A DNA stretch of 64,000 nt from Iodobacter violaceini (GCF_011601265.1 NZ_JAAOLX010000001.1:186001-250000); one strand, 5' to 3'; positions 54,525 through 63,638 are shown, numbered from the stretch's first letter. Notes: a model not told the origin generated them from the letters alone. A program made the numbers and translations.

Positions 54525-55340
54525 ATGCAGCCATTTAACTCATCCGAAAAATACGCCCTGCTCAGCGCGCTCTCTGATCTGGAATCAGGCTCGGCCCGGC
54601 AATGGTTTTTTCTGGAGCTGGCCGCACTGGAGGACAAAGCGCCACGTACCCGGCGCGCGCTTTACTGGCTTTTTTTACTTAAATGGCTGGGCCCTGCACT
54701 GCTTGCCCCCTGCATGATCAGGCGTGGCGTCAGTGGCGCAGCGCTTTATCTGCCCGCTGCCCGGCATCGATTCAACCTGATCAGGCAAAGCCTGAATGAT
54801 GCACTGTTGCTGGGCTTAAGCCTGATCACCCTGCTTGCAGGCTTTAACCGGCTTACCGCCTCCATGCAGTTTTCCCTGTGGCTGCTGGCCATTACAGGCG
54901 CAGCATGGCAAATATGGCGTACCCGCATCACGCAACCTGCAGAAGCAGAAAACACCCTGCCCGGCGCGGAAGCCAGCCTTGGCCTTTACGGTATTTTAAT
55001 CGCCAAAGAGCTGGAGCCCGCCCTGGCACAGAGCCTGATTAAAGGCTTGCGCCAGGATATAAACACCCACCTTGTGCCTTTACTCAGCCATCTGCCCGAG
55101 CTGGCGCCCCCTACCGGAAGCAGGCATGCAAAGGCCTTTAAAGCCTGCAGCTGGCTGCTGCCGCTCCTTCCCACGGCATGGCTGCTGGGCATGCTGCCAA
55201 ACGCATGGGGCTGGCTGGTTTGCTGCCTGCTGCAGATCGCTCTCTCCTGCCTGATCAACCGGCAACGGCAAACCCCGGCCCTGCTTGCGCTGGCCAGCCT
55301 GTGCATCTACGCCCTGGCAAGGCTGGCACACTGGTTGTAG
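54525..55340 (+). CDS. Membrane protein of unknown function
   Basis: A 271-residue inner-membrane protein, which I do not recognise. An N-terminal cytoplasmic segment (FNSSEKYALLSALSDLESGS) is followed by helices around LLLGLSLITLLAGF, QFSLWLLAITGAAWQIW, SWLLPLLPTAWLLGML and WLVCCLLQIALSCLI. A middle soluble part (about 150-195) is Leu/Pro-rich. It is the first gene of the plus-strand cluster running to 63493. Confidence 0.7.
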   Translation: MQPFNSSEKYALLSALSDLESGSARQWFFLELAALEDKAPRTRRALYWLFLLKWLGPALLAPCMIRRGVSGAALYLPAARHRFNLIRQSLNDALLLGLSLITLLAGFNRLTASMQFSLWLLAITGAAWQIWRTRITQPAEAENTLPGAEASLGLYGILIAKELEPALAQSLIKGLRQDINTHLVPLLSHLPELAPPTGSRHAKAFKACSWLLPLLPTAWLLGMLPNAWGWLVCCLLQIALSCLINRQRQTPALLALASLCIYALARLAHWL

Positions 55341-55429
55341 CCCGCTGATCCACATACTTAATCTTTTTACTTGCATTGCATCTGCATTTGGCGTTTAATT
55401 TCTCTCAAGACAGAAACAAAGGAAATAAC

Positions 55430-55978
55430 ATGCAACTCAGCCCGACTATGGAGAAATACATCGTTCACTGGGGCGAGATGGGGACGAAATGGGGGGTGAA
55501 CCGCAGCGTGGCGCAAATTCACGCGCTGTTGTTTCTGGTGAATCAGCCCTTAACCGCCGAAGAAATCAGCGACACGCTCAATTTAGTACGATCCAATGTC
55601 AGCAACAGCCTGAAAGAACTGCAAAGCTGGGGCCTCATCAAAAAAGTGCAGCTGCTGCTGGGTGACCGGCGTGATTACTATATTGCCCTGCAGGATGTAT
55701 GGGAAATCTTCCGTGTAATCACCGAAGAGCGCAAAAAACGCGAGCTGGACCCTACCCTCACCGTACTGCGCCAATGCGCCATTGAAGCCGAAACCGATAC
55801 CCAGATTGAAGCCGCCACCCGCGTCAAAATGGATCAGGTGCTGGAGTTTTTAGAAGTACTGCTGCATGGCTACGACGATTTTAAAAATCTGCCCCCCAGC
55901 GTATTGCTCAAGCTGTTAAAAATGGGTGGAAAAATAGGCCAGCTGGCCGCGATGTTTGGCAAAGATGAAGAGAAGTGA
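55430..55978 (+). CDS. GbsR/MarR-type transcriptional regulator
   Basis: A 182-residue winged-helix regulator related to GbsR: WGEMGTKWGVNRSVAQIHAL, then LTAEEISDTLNLVRSNVSNS (recognition helix) and LGDRRDYYIALQDVWEIFR. It is likely the local regulator of the cluster that follows. ATG 55430 follows AAAGGA, whereas the open frame runs from 55376. Confidence 0.85.
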   Translation: MQLSPTMEKYIVHWGEMGTKWGVNRSVAQIHALLFLVNQPLTAEEISDTLNLVRSNVSNSLKELQSWGLIKKVQLLLGDRRDYYIALQDVWEIFRVITEERKKRELDPTLTVLRQCAIEAETDTQIEAATRVKMDQVLEFLEVLLHGYDDFKNLPPSVLLKLLKMGGKIGQLAAMFGKDEEK

Positions 55979-56018
55979 CTGGCTTACAGATCAATAAGAC
56001 GCCATCTGTTTAAGTATT

Positions 56019-56062
56019 CAGGGTGGGCAAAGCACCCGGAGCATAAAAACTTGCCCACCCTG
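56019..56062. repeat. Inverted repeat between regulator and DCC gene
   Basis: Perfect 12-base arms CAGGGTGGGCAA and TTGCCCACCCTG, 20 bases apart. No T tract. It resembles the dispersed intergenic palindromes seen elsewhere in the window. Confidence 0.6.
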
Positions 56063-56095
56063 GCCGCATATCATCGATAAATCAGGAGCAGCACC

Positions 56096-56485
56096 ATGCC
56101 ACGCTACGAATTATTTTATGATCACGCTTGCCCGATGTGCCGTTTTGAAATGCTCAGGCTTAAACAACGTGATATCCATCAGCGCTTTACCCTGGTTGAT
56201 ATCAGCTCAGCCAATTTTGACGCCAGCAGTGCGGCGGCCAGCTTGCCGGAGATGCAAACTTTATTGCATATCCGCCGGGATGACGGGCAGATTTTCACCG
56301 GCATTGATGCCATTGCCGCGCTCTGCCAAGCAATAGGCCGCGATTGGTGGACAGGGCCTTTAAAATGGCAGGCAACACGCGGGATTTCTGCCTGGATTTA
56401 CTCACACGTCGCCCGCCATCGTTACCGTATCAGCGTTTGCCTGGGTTTTACTGCGAAGTGCGATAGCAAAACCTGCCAGATTTAA
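56096..56485 (+). CDS. DCC family thiol-disulfide oxidoreductase-like protein (DUF393)
   Basis: A 129-residue protein of the DCC (DUF393) family with the defining CPMC motif at Cys12 and Cys15 (YDHACPMCRFE). FTGIDAIAALCQAIGRDWW matches the family middle. It is predicted to have a thioredoxin-like redox role; partners are unknown. It precedes a set of DoxX-like and membrane redox-type genes. Confidence 0.85.
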   Translation: MPRYELFYDHACPMCRFEMLRLKQRDIHQRFTLVDISSANFDASSAAASLPEMQTLLHIRRDDGQIFTGIDAIAALCQAIGRDWWTGPLKWQATRGISAWIYSHVARHRYRISVCLGFTAKCDSKTCQI

Positions 56486-56531
56486 ACATTTACCTATCAA
56501 TTTCTCTAATTACAGAAATAAAGGAATTAAA

Positions 56532-56846
56532 ATGTCTGCCATTAGCTACTTTATTGCCATTCTTACCCTCAGCCTGCTCAGCAGCGCACTTTTAATCAGC
56601 TGGCAACAACGCGCCCTTGGCCCGCTGCTGGAAGAAAGCTGCCCTGGCAGTGGCGCACATTACTGGCGTCACACGCTGGCCGCACTGCAATTGCTCATCC
56701 CCATGTTATTAGTGCTGTGCTTTGCCAGCCAACAGAGTGGCAATCTGGTGAATGAATTGCGGATGGCGATTGTGTGGCTGCTGCTTGGGCATTTACTGGC
56801 CATCCTGGCGATTGCCAGAATGGTCTGGAAACGGTTGGTAGCCTGA
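56532..56846 (+). CDS. Small membrane protein
   Basis: A 104-residue protein with three hydrophobic segments (FIAILTLSLLSSALLI, LQLLIPMLLVLCFA, VWLLLGHLLAILAIARMV). I do not recognise a family. It lies 46 bases after the DCC gene, with a ribosome site (AAGGA) before its ATG, in the same plus-strand cluster. Confidence 0.65.
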   Translation: MSAISYFIAILTLSLLSSALLISWQQRALGPLLEESCPGSGAHYWRHTLAALQLLIPMLLVLCFASQQSGNLVNELRMAIVWLLLGHLLAILAIARMVWKRLVA

Positions 56847-56890
56847 CGGCCTTAAGCGTCCGTAGCGAGGAAAAGTCCGGTTTGAGACAG

Positions 56891-56946
56891 ATTTTGATGG
56901 TTTTTGAGGCGAATAGCTGGCTATTTAACGAAAAAACCATCGAAAT
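56891..56946. repeat. Imperfect palindrome with inner dyad
   Basis: Outer 15-base arms (56891-56905 and 56932-56946) with one mismatch enclose a second dyad AATAGC/GCTATT. It lies in the 187-base gap between the small membrane protein and SDR genes. Confidence 0.55.
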
Positions 56947-57033
56947 ATAGCCAAATCCGGCGTTTCCGCAGCAGGACAGCCTTAAGTCCGGCAGATTACT
57001 AATTCCACAGCAAGCCGTGCCGGAGCTTTAATC

Positions 57034-58293
57034 ATGAATATCCTCTTACTCGGCAATGGCCTCATTGGCAGCCATCTGAGAGATGCACTGCTCATGCGGG
57101 GGCATCAAGTGCGCTTACTCAGCCGCCGTGCTCTGGCCAATCCTGAATACAAAGTGGTACAGGGCGATTTTGCGGCGCTGCAAAGCTCGGCAGACTGGCT
57201 GCCGCTACTGGATGGCATTGATACCGTGATTAACACAGTGGGGATTTTTGCTGAATCAGCGGGGCAATCATTTACCGCCTTGCATCATGCAGCACCACAA
57301 GCGCTGTTTGCTGCCTGTGAGACCGGCAAAGTTCAAAAAGTGATTCATCTTTCTGCACTCGGTGCCGGTGCCAATGCGCCAACCGCCTGCTTGCGCAGCA
57401 AGGGGCTGGGAGATGCGGCCTTGATGCAATCAACGCTGAACTGGACCATTGTTCGCCCCTCGCTGATTTACGCGCCAGATGGGGCCAGCAGCCGTGCTTT
57501 TTGCAGCATAGCCAGCCTGCCCCTGCTGCCCGATTTACAAGGCGTGGGTAAAGTGCAGCCTGTGCATCTGCACGATGTGCTGGCACTGCTGATCAGGGTG
57601 GTTGAGCGGCCCGTAGCGCAGCAGCAAATCATCAATGCCGTTGGGCCACAGGCTATGCCGCTCACCACCTGGTGGCAGCAACTCAGGCAAGGCATGGGTA
57701 TGGCGCGTGCTATCACCCTGCCGATTGCTGCGTGCTTACAAAACATTGCGGCTAAATCCGCCATGCTGCCGCTGTTTCAGCCCGATAGCCTGATCATGCT
57801 CCGATCCGGTAATTGCAGTGATGCCGCACCTTTTGCCGCGATCTTAGGCCGTGCCCCGCAAGCCGCTGCGCCGGTAAACGGCAGCGCCAGAGATGCCTTA
57901 CTCGGCTGGCTGCTACCGCTGCTTAAATTATCCATGGCGCTGGTTTGGCTGGGCACAGCGGCGGTGTGCTTATGGGCATGGCCAAGGGCAGACAGCTACC
58001 AGCTACTGGCAGACGTTGGTATCCCCGGCGCATGGCAGCCGCTGCTTTTTTACGGATCGGTAGCGATGGACAGCGTGTTTGGATTGCTGTGCCTGCTGGA
58101 TTTACAAGGCGTGCAAGCTCGAAGCTGGCGGCTGCAATGGCTGCTGGTATTGGCTTACAGCATCATCATTGCCATCAGGCTGCCACAGTTTTTATGGCAC
58201 CCATTTGGCCCGCTGCTTAAAAACTTACCGATCATGGCACTGCTGCTGATGCTGGATTTGCTTTCACCAAGCAAGACAAAACCCAATTCTTGA
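57034..58293 (+). CDS. SDR-family NAD(P)-binding protein with C-terminal DoxX-like domain
   Basis: A 419-residue fusion. The N-terminal Rossmann domain (GNGLIGSHL, GxGxxG; VIHLSALGA; NWTIVRPSLIY) belongs to the atypical extended SDR group. The C-terminal part (about 295-410) has four helices (LLKLSMALVWLGTAAVCLWA, LLFYGSVAMDSVFGLLCLLD) of DoxX-like type. The combination suggests a membrane-tethered NAD(P)-dependent reductase or quinone-linked enzyme. The substrate is unknown. Confidence 0.82.
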   Translation: MNILLLGNGLIGSHLRDALLMRGHQVRLLSRRALANPEYKVVQGDFAALQSSADWLPLLDGIDTVINTVGIFAESAGQSFTALHHAAPQALFAACETGKVQKVIHLSALGAGANAPTACLRSKGLGDAALMQSTLNWTIVRPSLIYAPDGASSRAFCSIASLPLLPDLQGVGKVQPVHLHDVLALLIRVVERPVAQQQIINAVGPQAMPLTTWWQQLRQGMGMARAITLPIAACLQNIAAKSAMLPLFQPDSLIMLRSGNCSDAAPFAAILGRAPQAAAPVNGSARDALLGWLLPLLKLSMALVWLGTAAVCLWAWPRADSYQLLADVGIPGAWQPLLFYGSVAMDSVFGLLCLLDLQGVQARSWRLQWLLVLAYSIIIAIRLPQFLWHPFGPLLKNLPIMALLLMLDLLSPSKTKPNS

Positions 58294-58430
58294 ACCAGGG
58301 CACTGAGGACACAGAGTTGCACGAAGAAAACCAAGGGCGCTCCCCAGAAACACCCGCCCCTGAACCATATCAGCCCTAATCATTTCTGCAAATTTTTATA
58401 GCCAAATCTTACAAAAACAGGACAAGCAAA

Positions 58431-58898
58431 ATGGACTACTACCTGACTTTCAAGCTGCTGCATATCTTGTCCGCCACGCTGATGTTTGGCACCGGCCTTG
58501 GCACGGCGTTTTATATGTTTGTCACAAATCGCAGCGGCAATGTGCAGGCCATTGCCGTGGTATCGGGCTGGGTAGTTCGGGCAGATGGGTTATTTACCAC
58601 GCCTGCCGTGATTTTCCAGCCCATCTCGGGATTACTGATGGCGCACTGGCTGGGCTATCCGCTGAGCGCAAACTGGCTGTGGATTTCGATGGCGCTTTAC
58701 GCCCTCACCGGCGCATGCTGGCTGCCCGTAGTGTGGATACAACTCAAAATGCGCGATATGGCGCAAACCGCCGCCCTGGAAAATAGCGAATTACCTGCCA
58801 AATACTGGCGCTATGAACGGACCTGGACAGCACTTGGTTTCCCCGCTTTTATCAGCCTGATCGTGGTGTATTGGCTGATGGTAAATAAACCTTTCTGA
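58431..58898 (+). CDS. DUF2269 family membrane protein
   Basis: A 155-residue inner-membrane protein with four helices and the DUF2269 pattern (LTFKLLHILSATLMFGTGLG, WLPVVWIQLKMRDMA, YWRYERTWTALGFPAF). The conserved His in the first helix (KLLHIL) recalls membrane heme or quinone proteins of the family, whose function is not established. It starts 137 bases after the SDR gene. Confidence 0.85.
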   Translation: MDYYLTFKLLHILSATLMFGTGLGTAFYMFVTNRSGNVQAIAVVSGWVVRADGLFTTPAVIFQPISGLLMAHWLGYPLSANWLWISMALYALTGACWLPVVWIQLKMRDMAQTAALENSELPAKYWRYERTWTALGFPAFISLIVVYWLMVNKPF

Positions 58899-58919
58899 TC
58901 GCCGCCTGAGGGTTAAATC

Positions 58920-60362
58920 ATGCAAATCATTCTGTATTTATTAGTACTACAAGGGCTGATTGGCGCTTTTGACACGATTTACCATCATGAGCTAAGCGTT
59001 GCCCTGCCAGGCAAAAAATCAGCTCAGCACGAGCTGCGCCTGCACGCCATCCGCTCCAGCCTGTATGCGCTGGTATTTGCCGGGCTGGCCTGGTTTGAAT
59101 GGCGCGGCCTTTGGCTTTGGGGATTATCTGCGCTGATTCTGATCGAAATAGTACTCACGCTCTGCGATTTTGTTGAAGAAGACAAAAGCCGGCTGCTGCC
59201 CGCCACCGAGCGCGTTACCCACACCATTTTAGCCATGAACGGCGGCGCGCTCTTTGGGCATTGGGCCATCAGCGTGGCCCCCGGCTGGGCCAGCCAGAGC
59301 ACCAGCTTACAATTTGTCGATTACGGCCTGATCAGCTGGCTGTTAAATCTGTTTGCACTTGGTGTGGGCTTATCAGGCATTCGGGATGGGTTCGCCAGCT
59401 TAAAACTTTATAAAGAGGCCAAAATCATGAACAGCAATCCCTTTATCAGCCTGCCGCAGCAACGTATTTTAATCACTGGTGGCACTGGCTTTATTGGTGC
59501 AGCACTGTGCGAGCAACTCCTCGCCGCCGGGCACAGCCTCTGCCTGCTTAGCCGCAATCCACAGGCCACCAACATCCAGTTTAAAAGCAAAGTACGCGCT
59601 TTTTCCAGCTGGGAAGACCTTTCTTCCAGGGAAGAATTTGATGCAATCATTAATTTAGCTGGCAGCCCCGTCGTTGGCCCGCGCTGGAGCGATGCGCGCA
59701 AAAAAGCATTACTGGCCAGCCGGACAGGCACAACAGAAGGATTGCTGGGCTGGCTGGCAAAGGCCAGTCACAAACCCAAGGTATTAATTAATGGCTCAGC
59801 CATTGGCTATTACGGCTGCCGTGGCGATGAGGCGCTGGATGAAAGCGCAGGCACGCAAAACGAATTTATGTCGCAACTTTGCAGCGAATGGGAAGCGGCA
59901 GCATGCAAGGCAGAAGCCTTTGGCCTGCGGGTTGTCCGCTTACGCCTTGGCCTTGTTTTTGGCCCCGGCGGCGCGCTGCCCAAGCTGCTCTTGCCCTTTT
60001 ATCTGGGCTTGGGCGGGCGTATGGGCGATGGGCTGCAAGTTGTAAGCTGGATACACAGAGACGATGTACTGGCCGTGATTGCACAGGCCATCAGCAATCC
60101 ACAACTGAGCGGCGCTTACAACCTCAGCGCGCCCGAAGCGGTAAGCCAGGCGCAATTTGCCCAAACCGCGGCCAGCCTTTTGCGCCGCCCCCGCTTTTTT
60201 ACCACCCCGGCCTGGCTGATTAACGGCTTGCTTGGCGAAATGGGCGCGCTCTTTACCAAAGGCCAGCGGGTAATCCCCAAACGCTTACTCGATGCGGGCT
60301 ATCGTTTTAAATACCCTGATCTGCAAAGTGCATTGCAAGCACAGATTAAGGGAGGGCACTGA
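58920..60362 (+). CDS. Membrane domain fused to TIGR01777 epimerase-type SDR
   Basis: A 480-residue fusion. Residues 1-165 form an unrecognised inner-membrane domain with four helices (LYLLVLQGLIGAFDTIYHHE first). Residues 175-475 are a TIGR01777/DUF1731-type extended SDR (ITGGTGFIGAALCEQLLAAG, INLAGSPVVGPRWSDARKKA, LINGSAIGYYG, VSWIHRDDVLAVI, FKYPDLQSALQ). The family is usually a free protein of unknown substrate, so membrane tethering is notable. It overlaps the next gene by one base (TGATG). Confidence 0.85.
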   Translation: MQIILYLLVLQGLIGAFDTIYHHELSVALPGKKSAQHELRLHAIRSSLYALVFAGLAWFEWRGLWLWGLSALILIEIVLTLCDFVEEDKSRLLPATERVTHTILAMNGGALFGHWAISVAPGWASQSTSLQFVDYGLISWLLNLFALGVGLSGIRDGFASLKLYKEAKIMNSNPFISLPQQRILITGGTGFIGAALCEQLLAAGHSLCLLSRNPQATNIQFKSKVRAFSSWEDLSSREEFDAIINLAGSPVVGPRWSDARKKALLASRTGTTEGLLGWLAKASHKPKVLINGSAIGYYGCRGDEALDESAGTQNEFMSQLCSEWEAAACKAEAFGLRVVRLRLGLVFGPGGALPKLLLPFYLGLGGRMGDGLQVVSWIHRDDVLAVIAQAISNPQLSGAYNLSAPEAVSQAQFAQTAASLLRRPRFFTTPAWLINGLLGEMGALFTKGQRVIPKRLLDAGYRFKYPDLQSALQAQIKGGH

Positions 60363-60892
60363 TGCCAAGCCTTTATCAGCAGGCGCTGAGCCAGGACTTT
60401 GCCCAGCTTAGCCCCCTGCTGCAAACCCTGCACGGGGCTGAACAACAGCTATGGCAAGGGCAAGCCGATGTAAAGTGGGGCAAGCCAAGGCTCATCCGTG
60501 GCCTGCTTTATCTCGCAATGCGCTTACGTCTTTTGCCAGCAGCAGGGCAAAATCTGCCCTGCCAGGTTAAAATCCGGCAGGATGCAAAAGGGGAGGTCTG
60601 GCAACGCCGCTTTGCACAGAGCCCCATGCAATCCCGCCAGCGCTGGCGCAATGGAGCGCTTTGGGAGCAAATGGGCCCGCTGGCGCTGCAATTACATAGC
60701 AAAGTCAGCCAGGGCCAGCTTTTACAAAGCAGCCAAACCGCCCGCTGCTTCGGCCTGCCACTGCCCTTGCAAGTCACCGCCAGAGAATGGGCCATCAGCA
60801 ACGTCATGCATTTTGACGTTGAAATTGGCTTTAAAAAAGGCAGCATGATTTTGCATTACAGCGGAGCGCTAAGGCCGGTTGCTGAAGTTTAA
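60362..60892 (+). CDS. DUF4166 domain protein
   Basis: A 176-residue protein with the DUF4166 core (LPCQVKIRQDAKGEVWQRRF, GALWEQMGPLALQLHSKV, REWAISNVMHFDVEIGF). The family is often found next to SDR/TIGR01777 genes but has no assigned role. Its start overlaps the preceding stop, so the two proteins are translated together. Confidence 0.85.
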   Translation: MPSLYQQALSQDFAQLSPLLQTLHGAEQQLWQGQADVKWGKPRLIRGLLYLAMRLRLLPAAGQNLPCQVKIRQDAKGEVWQRRFAQSPMQSRQRWRNGALWEQMGPLALQLHSKVSQGQLLQSSQTARCFGLPLPLQVTAREWAISNVMHFDVEIGFKKGSMILHYSGALRPVAEV

Positions 60893-61042
60893 ATCAAAGG
60901 AATGTTTGATTTTAAATAGGGTGTACAAGTTTTGATGCCCACTATACGCATCAAGCTGGCAGCCTTGCCCCCTCAGCATCATTATGCCTATGAAATAAGC
61001 AGCGCTGATCTTAGATACCCTTAGCAAAACGCAAAGAACCCC

Positions 61043-63493
61043 ATGAAAAAACTATACCTGCTGGCCGGAAATGGCAGTGCAAGCGACTGGTGGGACGATG
61101 TCTTGCCGCATTTCACGCAATATCAGCCCAGCCCCATTGAGCTGCCGGGCTTTGGCGATAATCGCGATCCGCTTCCCGATTCCCTGCATGGCCTTTCGCT
61201 GGCGCTGGAGCAACAGCTGGAACCAGGGCACGCCATTTTGGCGACGGGGATCAGTGCCCTGCCGGTTTTACATTTACTGGTACGGCGTCCCGGCTTTTTT
61301 TCACGCGTGGTTTTACTCTCCCCAGTGGGGGTTCTGCTATGGAAGCGCCGCTTGCCAAGGCTGATGACCTTGCCCGGCTTGTTAACGCTGGTGCAAACCT
61401 TACTCTCCCATGCCCCCAGGCTGTTTTCAGGGCAATTTGCTGCCGCAGGCTTTAGGCCAGACTACGCAAGAATCGCCAATGGCTATCGCCGCTGCCGCGC
61501 TTTCAAGCCTTATTTTCGCTGGGTGCAGCCCGATTCTGCCCTCACCCTCTTTGATCAAATCAGCGATCGCATCGAGCTGATCTGGGGTGCGGAAGACAAA
61601 ATCGTCAGCCCCGCCCACGCCGCCGCATGGGAAGCGGTGCTCTGCCGGGCAGAGCTATCCGTCACTATCCTGGCAGGCTGGGGGCATTATCCATTTTGGC
61701 AGCATCCGGCCGCATTTACCCGCTGGCTGGAAGCCGGGCCCGCTGGCTTTGCAGCGCATACCAAAGCAGGGCGTTTGCTGCTGGCCAGCCACGCCGCTTT
61801 GCCCGTGCCCGCACTGATCAGCATCGAAAGCCCTGATGACCCAACCCTCGCGCCCTTTTTGCAGCAAGCCGCGCCGCACGGCTGGGCAGTGCGTTCATCC
61901 GGCGATGATGAAGATGGTATTGATATCGCCAATGCAGGCCGCCACCAAACCTTTTTACGCGTCGCCTCCGGCGATGTGGCCCGGCGCAGCGTGGAGATTT
62001 TTGCCAGCGGTGTGCGATGTGTTGCGGTGCAGCGCATGATTCACCCCACCTTATCCGGCGTTGCCTTTGTGCGCCCGCTATCGGCGCAGATCGAATGGGT
62101 AGAAGGCCATTTAGAAGGGCTGGTTGATGGCACGGCCAGCCCATCACAGCTGCTGCTCTCCCGCATGGGCGGCGGCTGGGGCGCAAAGCCCAAGCCGGTT
62201 AAGCTTAGCCCGGATGCCCGCAGCCCCAGCCAAACCCGGCTATGGGATTTTCTGCAAGCCATTGTCGCGGCGTTTCATCAGGCCCATCTGGATATCGAAT
62301 GGGCTTGGGATGGCGAGCAGTTCTGGATGCTGCAAGCACGGCCGGTAACAGTCTACCCATGGCAGCGCTGGCTTACATCCGCCAATATCGACGAAATTTT
62401 GCCCGAATACCCCAGCCGCTGGATGGAAATGGCCCAGCGTGGCGCGGCCAGCAGCATTCCTCATGTCTATGCCCGCTGGGATACGCGGGTGCTTGACGAT
62501 AACGAGAAATTTAGCGCGCTCTATCAGGATGCTAGCTATATCAATAGCGATTTATTTCTGGCCCGCATGTTTGATTGGGGAATGGATGGTGCGCAATATG
62601 CACGGGAAGTGGGCGGCAGCACGCCCGCCATGCCCAAACGCCCCCTGCGCTGGCTAAGGTCCATTCCTGTATTTATCCGCATGCTGTTTGCCAGCAGGCA
62701 AGCCATCAATCAGCTTGATAAGGGCCTGGCACAGTGGCAGGCCGAGCTGCAAACGATTTGCCAAAACCCTGATCAAAACGACAGAACCGGGCAGCTGGCC
62801 CGCTGGTGGCTGCGTTTTTATTGCTGGCTGGTGCAGCAAAATCTCTGCATTGCAGCGGCACTGGCCAGCAGTGGCGGCGATTTCTCAGGCCGCCCCGCCA
62901 CGGTTTACCAGGCCCTGAGCACCAGCACTCACCGCCTGCCATGGGAAACAGACCCCGCCACACCGCGCCAAGAAGGCCAAGCCCCGGCTTTGCAAACTTT
63001 AGCCCGCTGGCCCGCTGCCATTCGCATCGCGCACAGACTAGGCCTGCCCGGCATGCGCGGCTACTACAGCCAGGTGCGCGAGCATTTTCGTGATCAGCTG
63101 ATGCGCCTGTTTTTTCAAATGCACCACGCAATGCCAGCAGAGCAAGCAGCCTGTTGGTTTAGTCCCGTGGCCAGCCCCAGAAACCGGCGCGGCAGCTTCT
63201 GGCAAACCGGCTCTGCCGGGCAGGGCCAAAGTACAGCGCTGCTGATTTACCCCGGAAAAGTCAGCGGCATACTGGGCAGCGATATTTTGCTGGCGGATAC
63301 GCTGGACCCAGGCCAGCACGCCCATTACCGGCAAGCCAGCGCCATTATCGCCCGCTCCGGCGGCATCTTATCGCACGGCTCCACCCTGCTGCGTGAGCTA
63401 AAAATCCCCTCCGCCATCCTGCCGGAAGTTCCTTCGGAATGGCTGGGAAAAAGGGTGTGTTTGAATAATGGGCAGCTGAGTTTGATTGAGTGA
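61043..63493 (+). CDS. Alpha/beta hydrolase fused to a PEP synthase-like ATP-grasp/His module
   Basis: An 816-residue fusion. Residues 1-235 are an alpha/beta hydrolase with candidate triad Ser71 (ATGISALP), Asp185 (WGAEDK) and His215 (GWGHYPFW). Residues 240-440 resemble a shortened PEP synthase/PPDK N-terminal ATP-grasp region (GWAVRSSGDDEDG, AGRHQTFLRV, VQRMIHPTLSGVAF, FWMLQARPVT). A helical middle (about 440-720) follows, then a C-terminal mobile His domain with the phospho-acceptor His778 (RSGGILSHGSTLLRELKIPS). The layout recalls rifampicin phosphotransferase with an extra hydrolase; the substrate is unknown. It ends the cluster, 150 bases after DUF4166. Confidence 0.8.
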   Translation: MKKLYLLAGNGSASDWWDDVLPHFTQYQPSPIELPGFGDNRDPLPDSLHGLSLALEQQLEPGHAILATGISALPVLHLLVRRPGFFSRVVLLSPVGVLLWKRRLPRLMTLPGLLTLVQTLLSHAPRLFSGQFAAAGFRPDYARIANGYRRCRAFKPYFRWVQPDSALTLFDQISDRIELIWGAEDKIVSPAHAAAWEAVLCRAELSVTILAGWGHYPFWQHPAAFTRWLEAGPAGFAAHTKAGRLLLASHAALPVPALISIESPDDPTLAPFLQQAAPHGWAVRSSGDDEDGIDIANAGRHQTFLRVASGDVARRSVEIFASGVRCVAVQRMIHPTLSGVAFVRPLSAQIEWVEGHLEGLVDGTASPSQLLLSRMGGGWGAKPKPVKLSPDARSPSQTRLWDFLQAIVAAFHQAHLDIEWAWDGEQFWMLQARPVTVYPWQRWLTSANIDEILPEYPSRWMEMAQRGAASSIPHVYARWDTRVLDDNEKFSALYQDASYINSDLFLARMFDWGMDGAQYAREVGGSTPAMPKRPLRWLRSIPVFIRMLFASRQAINQLDKGLAQWQAELQTICQNPDQNDRTGQLARWWLRFYCWLVQQNLCIAAALASSGGDFSGRPATVYQALSTSTHRLPWETDPATPRQEGQAPALQTLARWPAAIRIAHRLGLPGMRGYYSQVREHFRDQLMRLFFQMHHAMPAEQAACWFSPVASPRNRRGSFWQTGSAGQGQSTALLIYPGKVSGILGSDILLADTLDPGQHAHYRQASAIIARSGGILSHGSTLLRELKIPSAILPEVPSEWLGKRVCLNNGQLSLIE

Positions 63494-63607
63494 CGCGGGT
63501 CAAAACAACCATCAGAGCGCGCACTCATGATTGCTTGCTCTGATGATTGAGCTGACTAAAATAAACTCCGGTTTGATTTATTCAACTCCGCCATTCCGGC
63601 GCGCATA

Positions 63608-63638
63608 CGGGAATCCAGTATTTTTTACCGGATTCCCG
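63608..63638. repeat. Inverted repeat, REP-like
   Basis: CGGGAATCC (63608-63616) and GGATTCCCG (63630-63638) form a perfect 9-base stem in the gap between the fusion gene and the convergent beta-lactamase-like gene. This sequence style is common among dispersed intergenic repeats. Confidence 0.55.
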
